Shown here in pieces: positions 36,073 to 45,670 of a stretch of DNA of 64,000 bases. Source of the DNA: Vibrio europaeus (GTDB lineage Bacteria; Pseudomonadota; Gammaproteobacteria; Enterobacterales; Vibrionaceae); NCBI RefSeq assembly GCF_001695575.1, contig NZ_LUAX01000003.1, forward strand, positions 62,001-126,000. The letters run 5' to 3'. Each line of letters begins with the position of its first letter. The stretch's first letter is position 1. Below the pieces are notes generated by a model. That model ran no database searches. It was not told the DNA's origin and saw nothing but the letters and a program-made list of their open reading frames with translations. The position numbers and the translations under genes were made by a program.

Positions 36073-37068
36073 ATGAGCAAAGAATTTGGCGAGCTATTGG
36101 TAGAAGGGAAAAACCTAGTTAAAGATTTCCCGATCAGTAGCAATGCATTACAACAACCCATGATGCGTGCCATCAACGACGTATCATTCAAAATGTACAA
36201 AAGCCGCGGCCTATCTGTGGTTGGTGAATCTGGTTCAGGTAAGTCAACAACCGCCAAAATGATCGCAAAAATGTATGCCCCAACCGATGGTGTGATTGAG
36301 TACAAAGGTCGTGATATTCAAACCATCGACTCGCGTTCTGACCTAATGGCGTACCGCGAAGGTGTACAGATGGTTTGGCAAGACCCGTTTGGCTCGCTAA
36401 ACCCAACCCACAATATCTTCCACCACATTCTTCGTCCGCTGCTGATCCATAAAAAAGTGGATCCTCGCAACAAGAAAGAGCAGGAAGAGCGTGTATACGA
36501 TCTACTTGAGCAAGTAGGTCTTATCCCACCAAAGGAGACGGCACAAAAGTTCCCGCATCAGTTATCGGGTGGTCAGCGTCAGCGTGTCAACTTAGCACGC
36601 AACATCGCGGTAGGTGCGGAAGTGGTGTTAGCCGATGAGCCGACTTCAATGCTGGATGTTTCGATTCGTGCTGGCGTACTTAACCTAATGGAAGAGATGA
36701 AGTTTGAGAAACAAATGTCTCTGCTTTACATCACTCACGACATCGCAACTGCACGCTATATTGCAGAAGATCTCGCGGTTATGTATGTCGGCCACATGGT
36801 TGAATGGGGCGATACGGAAGAGATCATTCATAACCCTCAGCACCCATATACACAGTTATTAGTTTCTGCGGTACCTGATCCGAGCAAATCGATTCACGAG
36901 AAACTCAAAGGCAACAAAGGCGAGATCCCACTCTGGACGCCAGTCTCTGTAGGCTGCCCTTTTGCCGGTCGATGCCAACACGCTTCAGATAAATGTCGCG
37001 AGCAACTACCGGAAGTGACTCAGCTCTCTGATAACCACTTTGTTCGCTGTTACTTATACGAAAACTAA
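36073..37068 (+). CDS. Chitin-oligosaccharide ABC importer, ATPase 2 (DppF-like)
   Basis: Partner ATPase, 331 residues. Walker A GESGSGKS, signature LSGGQRQR, Walker B EVVLADEPTS and the H-loop YITHDIA are intact. Its C-terminal extension also carries cysteines (CPFAGRC, CREQ, CYLY). It pairs with the preceding ATPase. The gap of 42 bp contains only its ribosome site (GGAGA). A stable hairpin follows the gene. Confidence 0.92.
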   Translation: MSKEFGELLVEGKNLVKDFPISSNALQQPMMRAINDVSFKMYKSRGLSVVGESGSGKSTTAKMIAKMYAPTDGVIEYKGRDIQTIDSRSDLMAYREGVQMVWQDPFGSLNPTHNIFHHILRPLLIHKKVDPRNKKEQEERVYDLLEQVGLIPPKETAQKFPHQLSGGQRQRVNLARNIAVGAEVVLADEPTSMLDVSIRAGVLNLMEEMKFEKQMSLLYITHDIATARYIAEDLAVMYVGHMVEWGDTEEIIHNPQHPYTQLLVSAVPDPSKSIHEKLKGNKGEIPLWTPVSVGCPFAGRCQHASDKCREQLPEVTQLSDNHFVRCYLYEN

Positions 37069-37076
37069 AACCTAAA

Positions 37077-37097
37077 GAGCCAAGATTTTCTTGGCTC
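37077..37097 (+). repeat. Intergenic mRNA hairpin after ATPase 2
   Basis: GAGCCAAGA, loop TTT, TCTTGGCTC: a perfect nine-pair stem in the 60-bp gap before the GH9 gene. No U tract follows, so it probably protects the upstream message or partitions the operon. Confidence 0.75.
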
Positions 37098-37128
37098 AAC
37101 TAACAAGATTGAATTTTCGGAGATTTTA

Positions 37129-38856
37129 ATGCTGCTACTTACTAACCATATTGGTTATGAAGCCCTTGGGCCAAAGCAGGCTGTTTTGATGACCGGCAAG
37201 ACACGACTTTCATCTACCACTGCGTTGTTAGTTTGTGCCGACAGTCATCAAACTGTGGCAACTTTTGCTATTGAGAAAGGCACAAAAGTCGCTAATTGGC
37301 ACCAAGGGAGTTTTTTTCGTATTGAATTCTCTGACTTTGAACAAGCAGGACGCTTCTACCTAAGAGTTGAAAACCTGCGTTCTGAAGTATTTGCGATTGA
37401 GCAAGGGCTATTGCTCAAAACAACCTTCTCCGACCTGCTCCACTACTTCAAATCACAACGATGTGGTGGCCGCTTTGACAAGCAAGATAAGCAGGTTCCT
37501 ATTCTCGGCAGTGATCAAACCGTCGATGTTCAAGGCGGTTGGTATGATGCCTCAGGGGATGTCAGCAAATACCTAAGTCACCTGTCGTATGCCAATTACC
37601 TAAACCCACAGCAAACTCCGATGGTAGTTTGGAACATGCTCAAAGGTTTAGAGCTTGTAGGCAGTGGCGATGCTTTGCCCGCTTTCTCTAAAGTTCGCTT
37701 AGTTGAAGAGGCGCTATTCGGCGCCGATTTCCTAGTGCGAATGCAAAATGAAGCCGGTTACTTTTACATGACCGTCTTTGATAAGTGGTCGAAAGATACC
37801 AAACAGCGAGAAATTTGTGCTTACGCGACTCAAGAAGGCCACAAGTCTGAAGACCATCAAGCAGGTTTTAGACAAGGTGGCGGTATCTCTATCGCGGCAT
37901 TAGCTCAGGCAGCTCGATTAGATGAATCCGGTGAGTTTACTCACCAAGAATACTTAGCCGCAGCTGAGAAGGGCTATTGGCACCTTAAAGAGTTTAACCG
38001 CCAATACCTAGATGACGGCCAAGAGAACATCATTGATGAGTACTGTGCTTTGCTCGCCGTGACTGAGCTGCTGCGAACAACCGAAAATGAACAGTATCTT
38101 GAAGAGTCCCGCTACTGGAGCGATCAACTTATCTCTCGTCAACAAAGTGACCAAAACTTCAACCATTACTGGGCAGCCAACCAAGATGGCAGTCGCCCTT
38201 ACTATCACGCCGCTGAAGCCGGCCTGCCCGTTATCGCTCTATGTGAGTACCTCAATGTTGAACCGAACAATCACCGAAAATCACAAGTGACCGAAGTGCT
38301 CAATCGAGCGGTGAAGTTTGAACTGACGATTAGCAATAACGTAGCAAACCCGTTTGGTTATCCTCGCCAATACGTCAAATCGGTTGATGGTGAAAAGCGC
38401 GATGCATTCTTTGTCGCGCAGAACAATGAAACCGGTTATTGGTGGCAAGGAGAGAATGCACGTTTAGGGTCTCTCAGTAGCATGGCATTTTTAGCCCTAG
38501 CGCATATTGAAGATCATGCAACGAAGCAACAGCTACTCGCATTCGCCCAAAACAGTCTCAACTGGATCTTAGGCCTTAACCCTTACCATATGTGCATGCT
38601 GGATGGGCATGGCATCAACAACCCAGATTACCTGCCACTGCTTGGATTCTTTAATGCAAAAGGCGGCATTTGTAACGGTATTACCGCAGGCTTTGAAGAC
38701 GAAAACGACATCGCCTTTAACCCAGAAAAACAGAAAGATGACATGTTGCAAAACTGGCGTTGGGGAGAGCAATGGATTCCACATGGTGCTTGGTATTTGC
38801 TCGCGATAGTAAGTCAATTCGCTCACTTCAATACTGAGGAGACAACCAATGAGTAA
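37129..38856 (+). CDS. GH9 family exo-beta-glucosaminidase
   Basis: Glycoside hydrolase of 575 residues, long annotated as endoglucanase-related in Vibrio. A Photobacterium homolog was shown to be an exo-beta-D-glucosaminidase, so it likely trims GlcN from partly deacetylated chitin oligosaccharides. An N-terminal Ig-like cellulase domain (about 1-85) precedes the (alpha/alpha)6 barrel, with the nucleophile-region motif GGWYDASGDVSKY (in place of the usual GWYDAGDH). No signal peptide is present, so it acts in the cytoplasm on imported sugars. The stop overlaps the next start in ATGAGTAA. Confidence 0.85.
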   Translation: MLLLTNHIGYEALGPKQAVLMTGKTRLSSTTALLVCADSHQTVATFAIEKGTKVANWHQGSFFRIEFSDFEQAGRFYLRVENLRSEVFAIEQGLLLKTTFSDLLHYFKSQRCGGRFDKQDKQVPILGSDQTVDVQGGWYDASGDVSKYLSHLSYANYLNPQQTPMVVWNMLKGLELVGSGDALPAFSKVRLVEEALFGADFLVRMQNEAGYFYMTVFDKWSKDTKQREICAYATQEGHKSEDHQAGFRQGGGISIAALAQAARLDESGEFTHQEYLAAAEKGYWHLKEFNRQYLDDGQENIIDEYCALLAVTELLRTTENEQYLEESRYWSDQLISRQQSDQNFNHYWAANQDGSRPYYHAAEAGLPVIALCEYLNVEPNNHRKSQVTEVLNRAVKFELTISNNVANPFGYPRQYVKSVDGEKRDAFFVAQNNETGYWWQGENARLGSLSSMAFLALAHIEDHATKQQLLAFAQNSLNWILGLNPYHMCMLDGHGINNPDYLPLLGFFNAKGGICNGITAGFEDENDIAFNPEKQKDDMLQNWRWGEQWIPHGAWYLLAIVSQFAHFNTEETTNE

Positions 38857-39724
38857 GTTATTTGTTGGTATTGATGGTGGCGGCACTTCCTGCCGCGCCA
38901 GAGTTCGTGATGAGCAAGGCAACTTAATCGGCGAGGCGAAAAGCGGCAGCGCCAATATTTTGCTAGGTGTTGAAGTTGCAATGGCTTCGATTGTTCAAGC
39001 CATTACCGAAGCCGCCGCTCAGGGTGGCTTAAATGCCAATGATTTTGCTCGCATGCATCTTGGCCTTGCTCTCGCAGGTGCTGAGCAAAAATCAGCATGG
39101 CAAGCCTTTATGGATCTACCACACCCATTCGCTTCTATCGTGCTAAACACCGACGCTTACGGTGCCTGTATTGGCGCTCATAATGGTGATGCTGGTGCGA
39201 TTATGATAGCAGGCACAGGTTCATGTGGTGTCTACCTTGAAAATGGTCAACAACACGTCGTCGGGGGTCGCGAATTCCCGATTTCAGATCAAGGTGGTGG
39301 CGCTGTTATGGGCCTACGCCTTATTCAAAAAGTCCTTCTTGCTCAAGATGGTATCGGCGAAAAGACCGCACTTGCTCAGCATGTGCTTGCTCATTTCAAC
39401 CATGATGTCGACCAAATAGTGGAATGGTCTAAATCGGCATTGCCAAGAGATTACGGACAATTCTCTCCTGCCATTTTTCAACACGCTCATCAAGGCGATA
39501 GCTTAGCAATCGATATGCTTAAGCAGACGGCTGCAGACATTGAAATGTTTCTAGTGGCACTTAATCGTAAAGGTGCCACTCGCATCTGTTTAATGGGCAG
39601 CATTGCTGAGCGCATCAAAGCTTGGCTTTCACCACCAGTACAGTCTTGGATTGTTGAACCGCAATTTGATGCCATTGAAGGCGCAATCATGTTTGCCGGT
39701 AAACCTGAGCACAATCTTTATTAA
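38849..39724 (+). CDS. N-acetylglucosamine kinase (BadF/BadG family)
   Basis: Phosphorylates GlcNAc released by the hexosaminidase and phosphorylase to GlcNAc-6-P. The N-terminal ATP phosphate loop GIDGGGTSCRARV and the second glycine loop MIAGTGSCGVYL mark the BadF/BadG/BcrA/BcrD ATPase fold of eukaryotic-like GlcNAc kinases. 291 residues. It overlaps the GH9 gene by 8 bp, so the two are translationally coupled. The V. cholerae counterpart is VC0614. Confidence 0.9.
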   Translation: MSKLFVGIDGGGTSCRARVRDEQGNLIGEAKSGSANILLGVEVAMASIVQAITEAAAQGGLNANDFARMHLGLALAGAEQKSAWQAFMDLPHPFASIVLNTDAYGACIGAHNGDAGAIMIAGTGSCGVYLENGQQHVVGGREFPISDQGGGAVMGLRLIQKVLLAQDGIGEKTALAQHVLAHFNHDVDQIVEWSKSALPRDYGQFSPAIFQHAHQGDSLAIDMLKQTAADIEMFLVALNRKGATRICLMGSIAERIKAWLSPPVQSWIVEPQFDAIEGAIMFAGKPEHNLY

Positions 39725-39734
39725 GGATAAGATT

Positions 39735-41645
39735 ATGAGCTTTCGCGTCGAACTTGCTGTCCTATCCGAACAAAAGCAATTTTGCCGTTTTGGTTTAACT
39801 TTGCATAACCTCACCGATCAATCACTCGACAACTGGCAGCTGCAGTTCATCATTGATCGCTTTATCTTGCCTGATAGCTTCACTCATGGAGAAATCAAAC
39901 AAGTTGGTAGTTTCTGCACGGTCAAACCTGATATCGAAATTCTTGAGGCCAATCAGCACTACTACTGCGAGTTTAGTATCAATACTGCTCCGTTTCGTTT
40001 CTACACCGACGGGCTAAAAGACGCGGTAATTATTGCTAATGGTGGTCAGGAAAAGCATCAGGTCGTCTTGACCCCTATTGCCCTTGCCTCGCCATATCGT
40101 GAACGCGCCGAGCTACCTAGTGTTGATACGCCTGAAATTGCGCTAATTCCTAAGCCAAATAAGGTCGAGCTATTTGATGGCAAGTTCCAACTAACTCGCT
40201 CTAGTCAAATTACTTTACAAGCTAATCTAGCCGAGAAAGCCGCCACATGGTTGCAGCTAGAGCTAGAAAGGCTGTTTGATTTTAAAGCTCAAACCATAGG
40301 TCATAGCGAGATTGTTTACCGCAATAATCCGACTCTTGATGAAGGTGAGTACCAACTTACTGTGAGTGGTGCAGGCGTTCGCCTTGAAGCAGGTTCTCGC
40401 TCTGGCTTTGTTCATGCCAGCGCAACCCTGTTGCAATTGATTGAACAAGATGACGACCACAACTTATCTCTTCCGTGTATTAAGGTCGTTGATGCACCAC
40501 GTTTTAAGTATCGCGGCATGATGTTGGATTGTGCTCGCCACTTCCACTCAGTTGAGATGGTGAAGCGTTTAATCAACCAACTCGCCCATTACAAATTTAA
40601 TACCTTCCACTGGCACCTAACCGATGACGAAGGATGGCGTCTGGAAATCAAAGCGCTACCAGAGTTAACCAAGACTGGCGGCTACCGCGGAGTTGGGACG
40701 GCGCTTGAACCTCAATACAGCCACCTAGCTGACATATATGGCGGTTGTTACAGCCAAGAAGAAGTCAAAGAGGTGATTGCTTATGCAGACGAACGCGGAA
40801 TCAACGTAATTCCAGAGATCGATATTCCAGGCCACTGCCGTGCGGCGATCAAGTCCTTACCTGAGCTACTACAAGATCCTAATGATCGTTCTCAATATCG
40901 CAGCATTCAGCACTACAACGACAATGTGCTCTCGCCAGCCCTTGCTGGCACTTACGAGTTCCTCGACAAGGTTTTGCAAGAAGTCGCTGAGCTATTCCCT
41001 TCCCCTTGGGTTCATATTGGTGCCGATGAAGTGCCTGACGGCGTGTGGCTAGAAAGCCCATCCTGCCAAAAACTGATGCAAGAGAAGGGCTATCAGAGCG
41101 CTAAAGAACTCCAAGGTCATCTTCTCGGTTATGCGGAGAAAAAGCTTCGCTCACTGGGTAAACGCATGGTGGGCTGGGAAGAAGCTCAACACGGCAATAA
41201 GGTCAGCAAAGATACGGTTATCTACTCTTGGCTCAGTGAAGAGGCGGCTCTTAACTGCGCTAAACAAGGCTTTGATGTCATTTTACAGCCGGGTCAATCG
41301 ACCTATTTAGATATGACCCAAGACTACAGCCCAGAGGAACCTGGGGTCGATTGGGCAGCGGTTATCCCTCTCGAAAATGCTTATCGCTATGAGCCACTAG
41401 CTCAAGTTCCTGATAACGACCCAATAAGAAAACGCATTTTAGGTATTCAGTGCGCACTATGGAGCGAAATCGTCACACAGCAAAATCGCATGGATTACAT
41501 GGTTTTCCCAAGGCTCACTGCCATGGCAGAAGCTTGTTGGACAGAGAAATCCGAACGAGATTGGGAAGACTATTTAGCACGGTTAAAAGGCCATTTGCCT
41601 TTACTCGACAGACAAGACATTAACTACCGTCAACCGTGGAAATAA
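39735..41645 (+). CDS. GH20 beta-N-acetylhexosaminidase
   Basis: Cytoplasmic exo-hydrolase that releases GlcNAc from the non-reducing end of chitin oligosaccharides, or acts on aryl beta-GlcNAc. 636 residues from ATG 39735, which follows AAGGAT; the frame is open for 44 more codons upstream, inside the kinase gene, without a family match. The N-terminal domain is carbohydrate-binding-like, then the GH20b domain, then the catalytic barrel with FHWHLTDDEGWR and the catalytic Asp-Glu pair in HIGADEV. No signal peptide. Confidence 0.93.
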   Translation: MSFRVELAVLSEQKQFCRFGLTLHNLTDQSLDNWQLQFIIDRFILPDSFTHGEIKQVGSFCTVKPDIEILEANQHYYCEFSINTAPFRFYTDGLKDAVIIANGGQEKHQVVLTPIALASPYRERAELPSVDTPEIALIPKPNKVELFDGKFQLTRSSQITLQANLAEKAATWLQLELERLFDFKAQTIGHSEIVYRNNPTLDEGEYQLTVSGAGVRLEAGSRSGFVHASATLLQLIEQDDDHNLSLPCIKVVDAPRFKYRGMMLDCARHFHSVEMVKRLINQLAHYKFNTFHWHLTDDEGWRLEIKALPELTKTGGYRGVGTALEPQYSHLADIYGGCYSQEEVKEVIAYADERGINVIPEIDIPGHCRAAIKSLPELLQDPNDRSQYRSIQHYNDNVLSPALAGTYEFLDKVLQEVAELFPSPWVHIGADEVPDGVWLESPSCQKLMQEKGYQSAKELQGHLLGYAEKKLRSLGKRMVGWEEAQHGNKVSKDTVIYSWLSEEAALNCAKQGFDVILQPGQSTYLDMTQDYSPEEPGVDWAAVIPLENAYRYEPLAQVPDNDPIRKRILGIQCALWSEIVTQQNRMDYMVFPRLTAMAEACWTEKSERDWEDYLARLKGHLPLLDRQDINYRQPWK

Positions 41646-41652
41646 CACTGGA

Positions 41653-41712
41653 GCGAATGGTGAGCATTCGCGGTTTTCACTAGCTTAAATTTTTGGCTGC
41701 CAAACTGGCAGC
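41653..41712 (+). repeat. Two intergenic mRNA hairpins before chbP
   Basis: GCGAATG/CATTCGC (41653-41659 with 41665-41671) and GCTGCC/GGCAGC (41696-41701 with 41707-41712) lie in the 87-bp gap. The first is followed by GGTTTTC, a weak tail. The second is 20 bp before the chbP start codon, close to its ribosome site. Confidence 0.7.
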
Positions 41713-41732
41713 TTGGTAAAAAGGAAATCAAC

Positions 41733-44138
41733 ATGAAATACGGCTATTTCGATAACGACAATCGTGAATACGTCATCACTCGACCAGACGTACCTGCGCC
41801 ATGGACTAACTACTTAGGCACAGAGAAGTTCTGTACTGTCATCTCGCACAATGCAGGGGGTTACTCATTCTACAACTCACCTGAATATAACCGTGTTACC
41901 AAATTCCGCCCTAACGCAACTTTCGATCGCCCGGGTCACTATGTTTACCTGCGCGATGATCAAACTGGCGATTACTGGTCAATCTCATGGCAGCCAGTCG
42001 CGAAAAGCTTAGATGAAGCAAGTTATGAAGTGCGCCACGGCTTGTCATATTCAAAGTTCAAGTGTGATTACAACGGCATCGAAGCGACAAAAACGCTCTT
42101 TGTACCAAAAGGTGAAGATGCGGAAGTGTGGGACGTTGTGATTAAAAACACATCTGATAAGCCGCGTACTATCAGTGCCTTCTCATTTGTTGAGTTCTCA
42201 TTCAGCCACATTCAATCAGATAACCAGAACCACCAAATGTCACTTTACTCAGCAGGGACTGAGTACAATGATGGTGTGATTGAGTATGACCTGTACTACA
42301 ACACCAACGACTTTGAAGGTTTCTACTACCTAGCCTCTACATTCGACCCTGACTCATATGACGGTCAACGTGATAGCTTCCTAGGTCTATACCGTGACGA
42401 AGCGAATCCAATTGCCGTTGAACAAGGTAAATGTACCAACAGCGCACAAACTTGTTACAACCACTGTGGTTCGCTACACAAGCAGTTCACTATCCAACCT
42501 GGCGAAGAAGTGCGCTTTGCTTACATTCTAGGTATCGGTAAAGGTAATGGCGAACGTCTGCGTGAAAAGTATCAAGACCTTGCGAATGTCGATGCTGCGT
42601 TTGCAGGCATTAAAGCTCACTGGGACGAGCGTTGTGCTAAGTTCCAAGTCAAATCGCCGAACGAAGGCTTAGATACTATGATCAACGCTTGGACTCTATA
42701 CCAAGCTGAAACCTGTGTGGTTTGGTCTCGCTTTGCTTCTTTCATTGAAGTCGGTGGACGTACTGGTCTTGGCTACCGAGATACAGCTCAAGATGCGATT
42801 TCAGTCCCTCATTCAAATGCTGCAATGACACGTAAACGTCTTGTTGATCTTCTACGTGGTCAGGTTAAAGCTGGTTATGGTCTGCACCTATTTGATCCTG
42901 ATTGGTTCGATCCTGAAAAAGCCGATGTTGAGCCTTCAAAATCTCCAACCGTAGTTCCGACACCATCTGATGAAGATAAGATCCACGGCATCGAAGACAC
43001 TTGTTCAGATGATCATCTATGGCTAGTCCCTACCATCTGTAAGTACGTAATGGAAACTGGCGAGCATAGTTTCTTCGAGGAAGTCATTCCTTACGCTGAC
43101 GGCGGAAACGCAACAGTTTACGAGCATATGAAAGCCGCACTCGATTTCTCGGCAGAATATGTCGGTCAAACCGGTATCTGTAAAGGTTTACGTGCTGACT
43201 GGAATGACTGTCTAAACCTAGGCGGCGGTGAATCTTCTATGGTTTCGTTCCTCCACTTCTGGGCGCTGCAAGAGTTCATCGACCTAGCGAAATACTTAGG
43301 TCGCGATACAGATGTAGAGAAATACACCGAAATGGCGGCCAATGTTCGTGAAGCGTGTGAAACGCACCTTTGGGATAATGAAGGCGGTTGGTACATCCGC
43401 GGCCTGACCAAAAATGGTGACAAGATCGGTACTGCGCAACAGGCCGAAGGCCGTATCCACTTAGAGTCAAACACTCTTGCCGTTCTATCGGGCGCGGTAT
43501 CGCAAGAGCGCGGTGAAAAAGCGATGGATGCTGTAGATGAGAACCTATTCTCAGAATACGGTCTTCATCTTAACGCCCCTTCATTTGCAACACCTAACGA
43601 TGATATCGGCTTTGTCACCCGTGTTTACCAAGGCGTGAAAGAAAACGGCGCGATCTTCTCGCATCCAAACCCGTGGGCGTGGGTAGCTGAAGCGAAACTT
43701 GGTCGTGGTGACCGCGCAATGAAATTCTACGATGCGCTCAACCCATACAACCAAAATGACATCATAGAAAAGCGCATGGCTGAACCATATTCATACGTGC
43801 AGTTCATTATGGGACGTGATCACCAAGATCATGGTCGCGCTAATCACCCATGGTTGACGGGCACTTCGGGCTGGGCTTACTTCGCGGTAACCAACTTCAT
43901 CTTAGGTGTACGTACTGGTTTTGATGGTTTAACCATAGATCCATGTATTCCAACTGACTGGCCTGGCTTTGAAGTCACTCGTCAGTGGTTAGGTGCGACC
44001 TACAACATCAAGGTCGAAAACCCAAGCTCAGTAAGCAAAGGTATCAAGTCGATCACGGTTAACGGACAAGCAGTGACAGGCGCTGTTCCGGTTCAATCGG
44101 AAGGCAGTGTCAACGACGTTGTGGTTGTTCTTGGTTAA
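41733..44138 (+). CDS. chbP: N,N'-diacetylchitobiose phosphorylase (GH94)
   Basis: Cleaves (GlcNAc)2 with inorganic phosphate to GlcNAc-1-phosphate and GlcNAc, saving one ATP. 801 residues, the length of the Vibrio proteolyticus enzyme. The catalytic acid is D492 in RADWNDCLN, the same number as in the V. proteolyticus structure. The N-terminal beta-sandwich begins MKYGYFDNDNREYVI. GlcNAc-1-P made here is the substrate for the mutase encoded next, and the free GlcNAc for the kinase. The ribosome site is AAGGA. Codon use is highly optimised. Confidence 0.95.
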   Translation: MKYGYFDNDNREYVITRPDVPAPWTNYLGTEKFCTVISHNAGGYSFYNSPEYNRVTKFRPNATFDRPGHYVYLRDDQTGDYWSISWQPVAKSLDEASYEVRHGLSYSKFKCDYNGIEATKTLFVPKGEDAEVWDVVIKNTSDKPRTISAFSFVEFSFSHIQSDNQNHQMSLYSAGTEYNDGVIEYDLYYNTNDFEGFYYLASTFDPDSYDGQRDSFLGLYRDEANPIAVEQGKCTNSAQTCYNHCGSLHKQFTIQPGEEVRFAYILGIGKGNGERLREKYQDLANVDAAFAGIKAHWDERCAKFQVKSPNEGLDTMINAWTLYQAETCVVWSRFASFIEVGGRTGLGYRDTAQDAISVPHSNAAMTRKRLVDLLRGQVKAGYGLHLFDPDWFDPEKADVEPSKSPTVVPTPSDEDKIHGIEDTCSDDHLWLVPTICKYVMETGEHSFFEEVIPYADGGNATVYEHMKAALDFSAEYVGQTGICKGLRADWNDCLNLGGGESSMVSFLHFWALQEFIDLAKYLGRDTDVEKYTEMAANVREACETHLWDNEGGWYIRGLTKNGDKIGTAQQAEGRIHLESNTLAVLSGAVSQERGEKAMDAVDENLFSEYGLHLNAPSFATPNDDIGFVTRVYQGVKENGAIFSHPNPWAWVAEAKLGRGDRAMKFYDALNPYNQNDIIEKRMAEPYSYVQFIMGRDHQDHGRANHPWLTGTSGWAYFAVTNFILGVRTGFDGLTIDPCIPTDWPGFEVTRQWLGATYNIKVENPSSVSKGIKSITVNGQAVTGAVPVQSEGSVNDVVVVLG

Positions 44139-44148
44139 CGCCAGCAAT

Positions 44149-44172
44149 GAGCCTCTTTCGAGAGGCTCTTTT
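44149..44172 (+). terminator. Terminator-like hairpin between chbP and the mutase gene
   Basis: GAGCCTCT (44149-44156), loop TTCG, AGAGGCTC (44161-44168) then TTTTACTT. The short, interrupted U tract suggests partial termination that lowers expression of the last gene. Confidence 0.65.
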
Positions 44173-44190
44173 ACTTAAAGGATTATCACT

Positions 44191-45603
44191 ATGATTAAAT
44201 TTGGAACAGGTGGCTGGCGCGCATTCATTGGCGAAGAGTTCACTAAAGACAATGTTCGCTTAGTGGCTCAAGCTCTGGCCAACATCATCAATCAAGAACA
44301 AGTGGCTGACAAAGGATTCGTAATTGGTTACGACCGTCGCTTTTTGTCAGATAAAGCAGGTCGCTGGTTTACAGAGGTTTTAGCCGCAAACGGCATTACC
44401 GTCAGCTTTATCGACAAATTCGTTCCAACGCCGATTGTGATGTTTAAGGCCAAAGATATGGGCTGTGCCTACTCTGCCTGTATCACCGCTTCACACAACC
44501 CAGCCGACTACAATGGCATTAAAGTCTTTATTCAAGGCGGGCGTGACGCTGATGAAATCATCACTGAAAAAATCGAAACGCAAATTAGCCAGCTAAGCGC
44601 TGAGCAGGTTAAATCGGTTGATTTCGACCAAGCGGTTGAAGACAAACTAATCGATGTCATCAATCCAATGAACGAGTTTGTCGATTCGATCATTAACTTC
44701 ATCGATATTGAATCAATTAAGAAAGCCAACTTACGTGTTTTGATCGACCCTATGTTTGGTGTGGCGAAAAACGCGTTGCAAACAGTGCTGATTAACGGCC
44801 GTTGTGATGTCGATGTGATCAATGATGGTAAGAACCCAGATTTTGGTGGTTTGATGCCTTCACCGAGTGCCGCGACCCTGTATAGACTAAAGCACCTTGT
44901 GGCGGCTGAAGGTTACGATATTGGTATTGGAACCGACGGTGATGCTGACCGTTTAGGCATCATCGATGAAAAAGGCCACTTTATTCATCCTAACGAAGTG
45001 CTGATCCTGCTCTACTACTACCTACTAGAGTACAAAGGCTGGAAAGGCTCCGTGGTTCGTAATATTGCTACTACGCATATTCTCGATAAGATTGCCGCTG
45101 ATCATGGCGAAAAATCATTTGAAGTACCTGTGGGCTTTAAACATATCAGTTCACAAATGGAAGCCGATGATTCGCTGATTGGCGGTGAAAGTTCTGGTGG
45201 CCTTACCATCCGTGGACACATCAAAGGTAAAGACGGCGTTTTCGCCTCTAGCCTATTGGTTGAAATGATCTCTGTGACTGGCAAGAAACTGTCAGAACTA
45301 CTGGATGAGATATATGGCAAGTATGGCTATGCCTATACCGCTGAGGGAGACTGTACGTTTAAGCCAGCCCAAAAAGAGCTCCTCTACAATCGCATTTATG
45401 TTGAAAAACAATTGCCTGATTTTGAGTTTGAGATAGACAAGGTGAACTATGAAGATGGTGCTAAGGTCTACTTCAAGAATGGTGGTTGGGTGATTGCGCG
45501 CTTTTCCGGTACTGAACCGCTACTGCGTATCTTTGCTGAAATGGCAGATAAAGAGACCGCCGAGCAGGTCGTACAACAAGTCAAAGCGTTCTTGCAATTA
45601 TAA
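44191..45603 (+). CDS. Phosphohexomutase, probable GlcNAc-1-P to GlcNAc-6-P mutase
   Basis: Alpha-D-phosphohexomutase family member, 470 residues. The phosphoserine loop is TASHNPADYNGIK, the metal loop GTDGDADR, the sugar loop GGESSGGL and the phosphate loop RFSGTEPLLRIF. Its place after the phosphorylase implies that it converts GlcNAc-1-P to GlcNAc-6-P, which then enters NagA/NagB metabolism encoded elsewhere. It is distinct from the essential glmM at 5194. Last gene of the operon (V. cholerae VC0611). Confidence 0.88.
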   Translation: MIKFGTGGWRAFIGEEFTKDNVRLVAQALANIINQEQVADKGFVIGYDRRFLSDKAGRWFTEVLAANGITVSFIDKFVPTPIVMFKAKDMGCAYSACITASHNPADYNGIKVFIQGGRDADEIITEKIETQISQLSAEQVKSVDFDQAVEDKLIDVINPMNEFVDSIINFIDIESIKKANLRVLIDPMFGVAKNALQTVLINGRCDVDVINDGKNPDFGGLMPSPSAATLYRLKHLVAAEGYDIGIGTDGDADRLGIIDEKGHFIHPNEVLILLYYYLLEYKGWKGSVVRNIATTHILDKIAADHGEKSFEVPVGFKHISSQMEADDSLIGGESSGGLTIRGHIKGKDGVFASSLLVEMISVTGKKLSELLDEIYGKYGYAYTAEGDCTFKPAQKELLYNRIYVEKQLPDFEFEIDKVNYEDGAKVYFKNGGWVIARFSGTEPLLRIFAEMADKETAEQVVQQVKAFLQL

Positions 45604-45640
45604 TGAAATGAATTCACTTCCCTATAGGTGAATACAATTA

Positions 45641-45668
45641 GCCCGGCTATTAAGCCGGGCACTTTTTT
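45641..45668 (+). terminator. Terminator of the chitin operon
   Basis: GCCCGGCT (45641-45648) pairs with AGCCGGGC (45653-45660), then AC and six T. It also separates the operon from the convergent fbpC gene, whose stop codon is only 2 bp beyond the T run. Confidence 0.88.
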
Positions 45669-45670
45669 AG

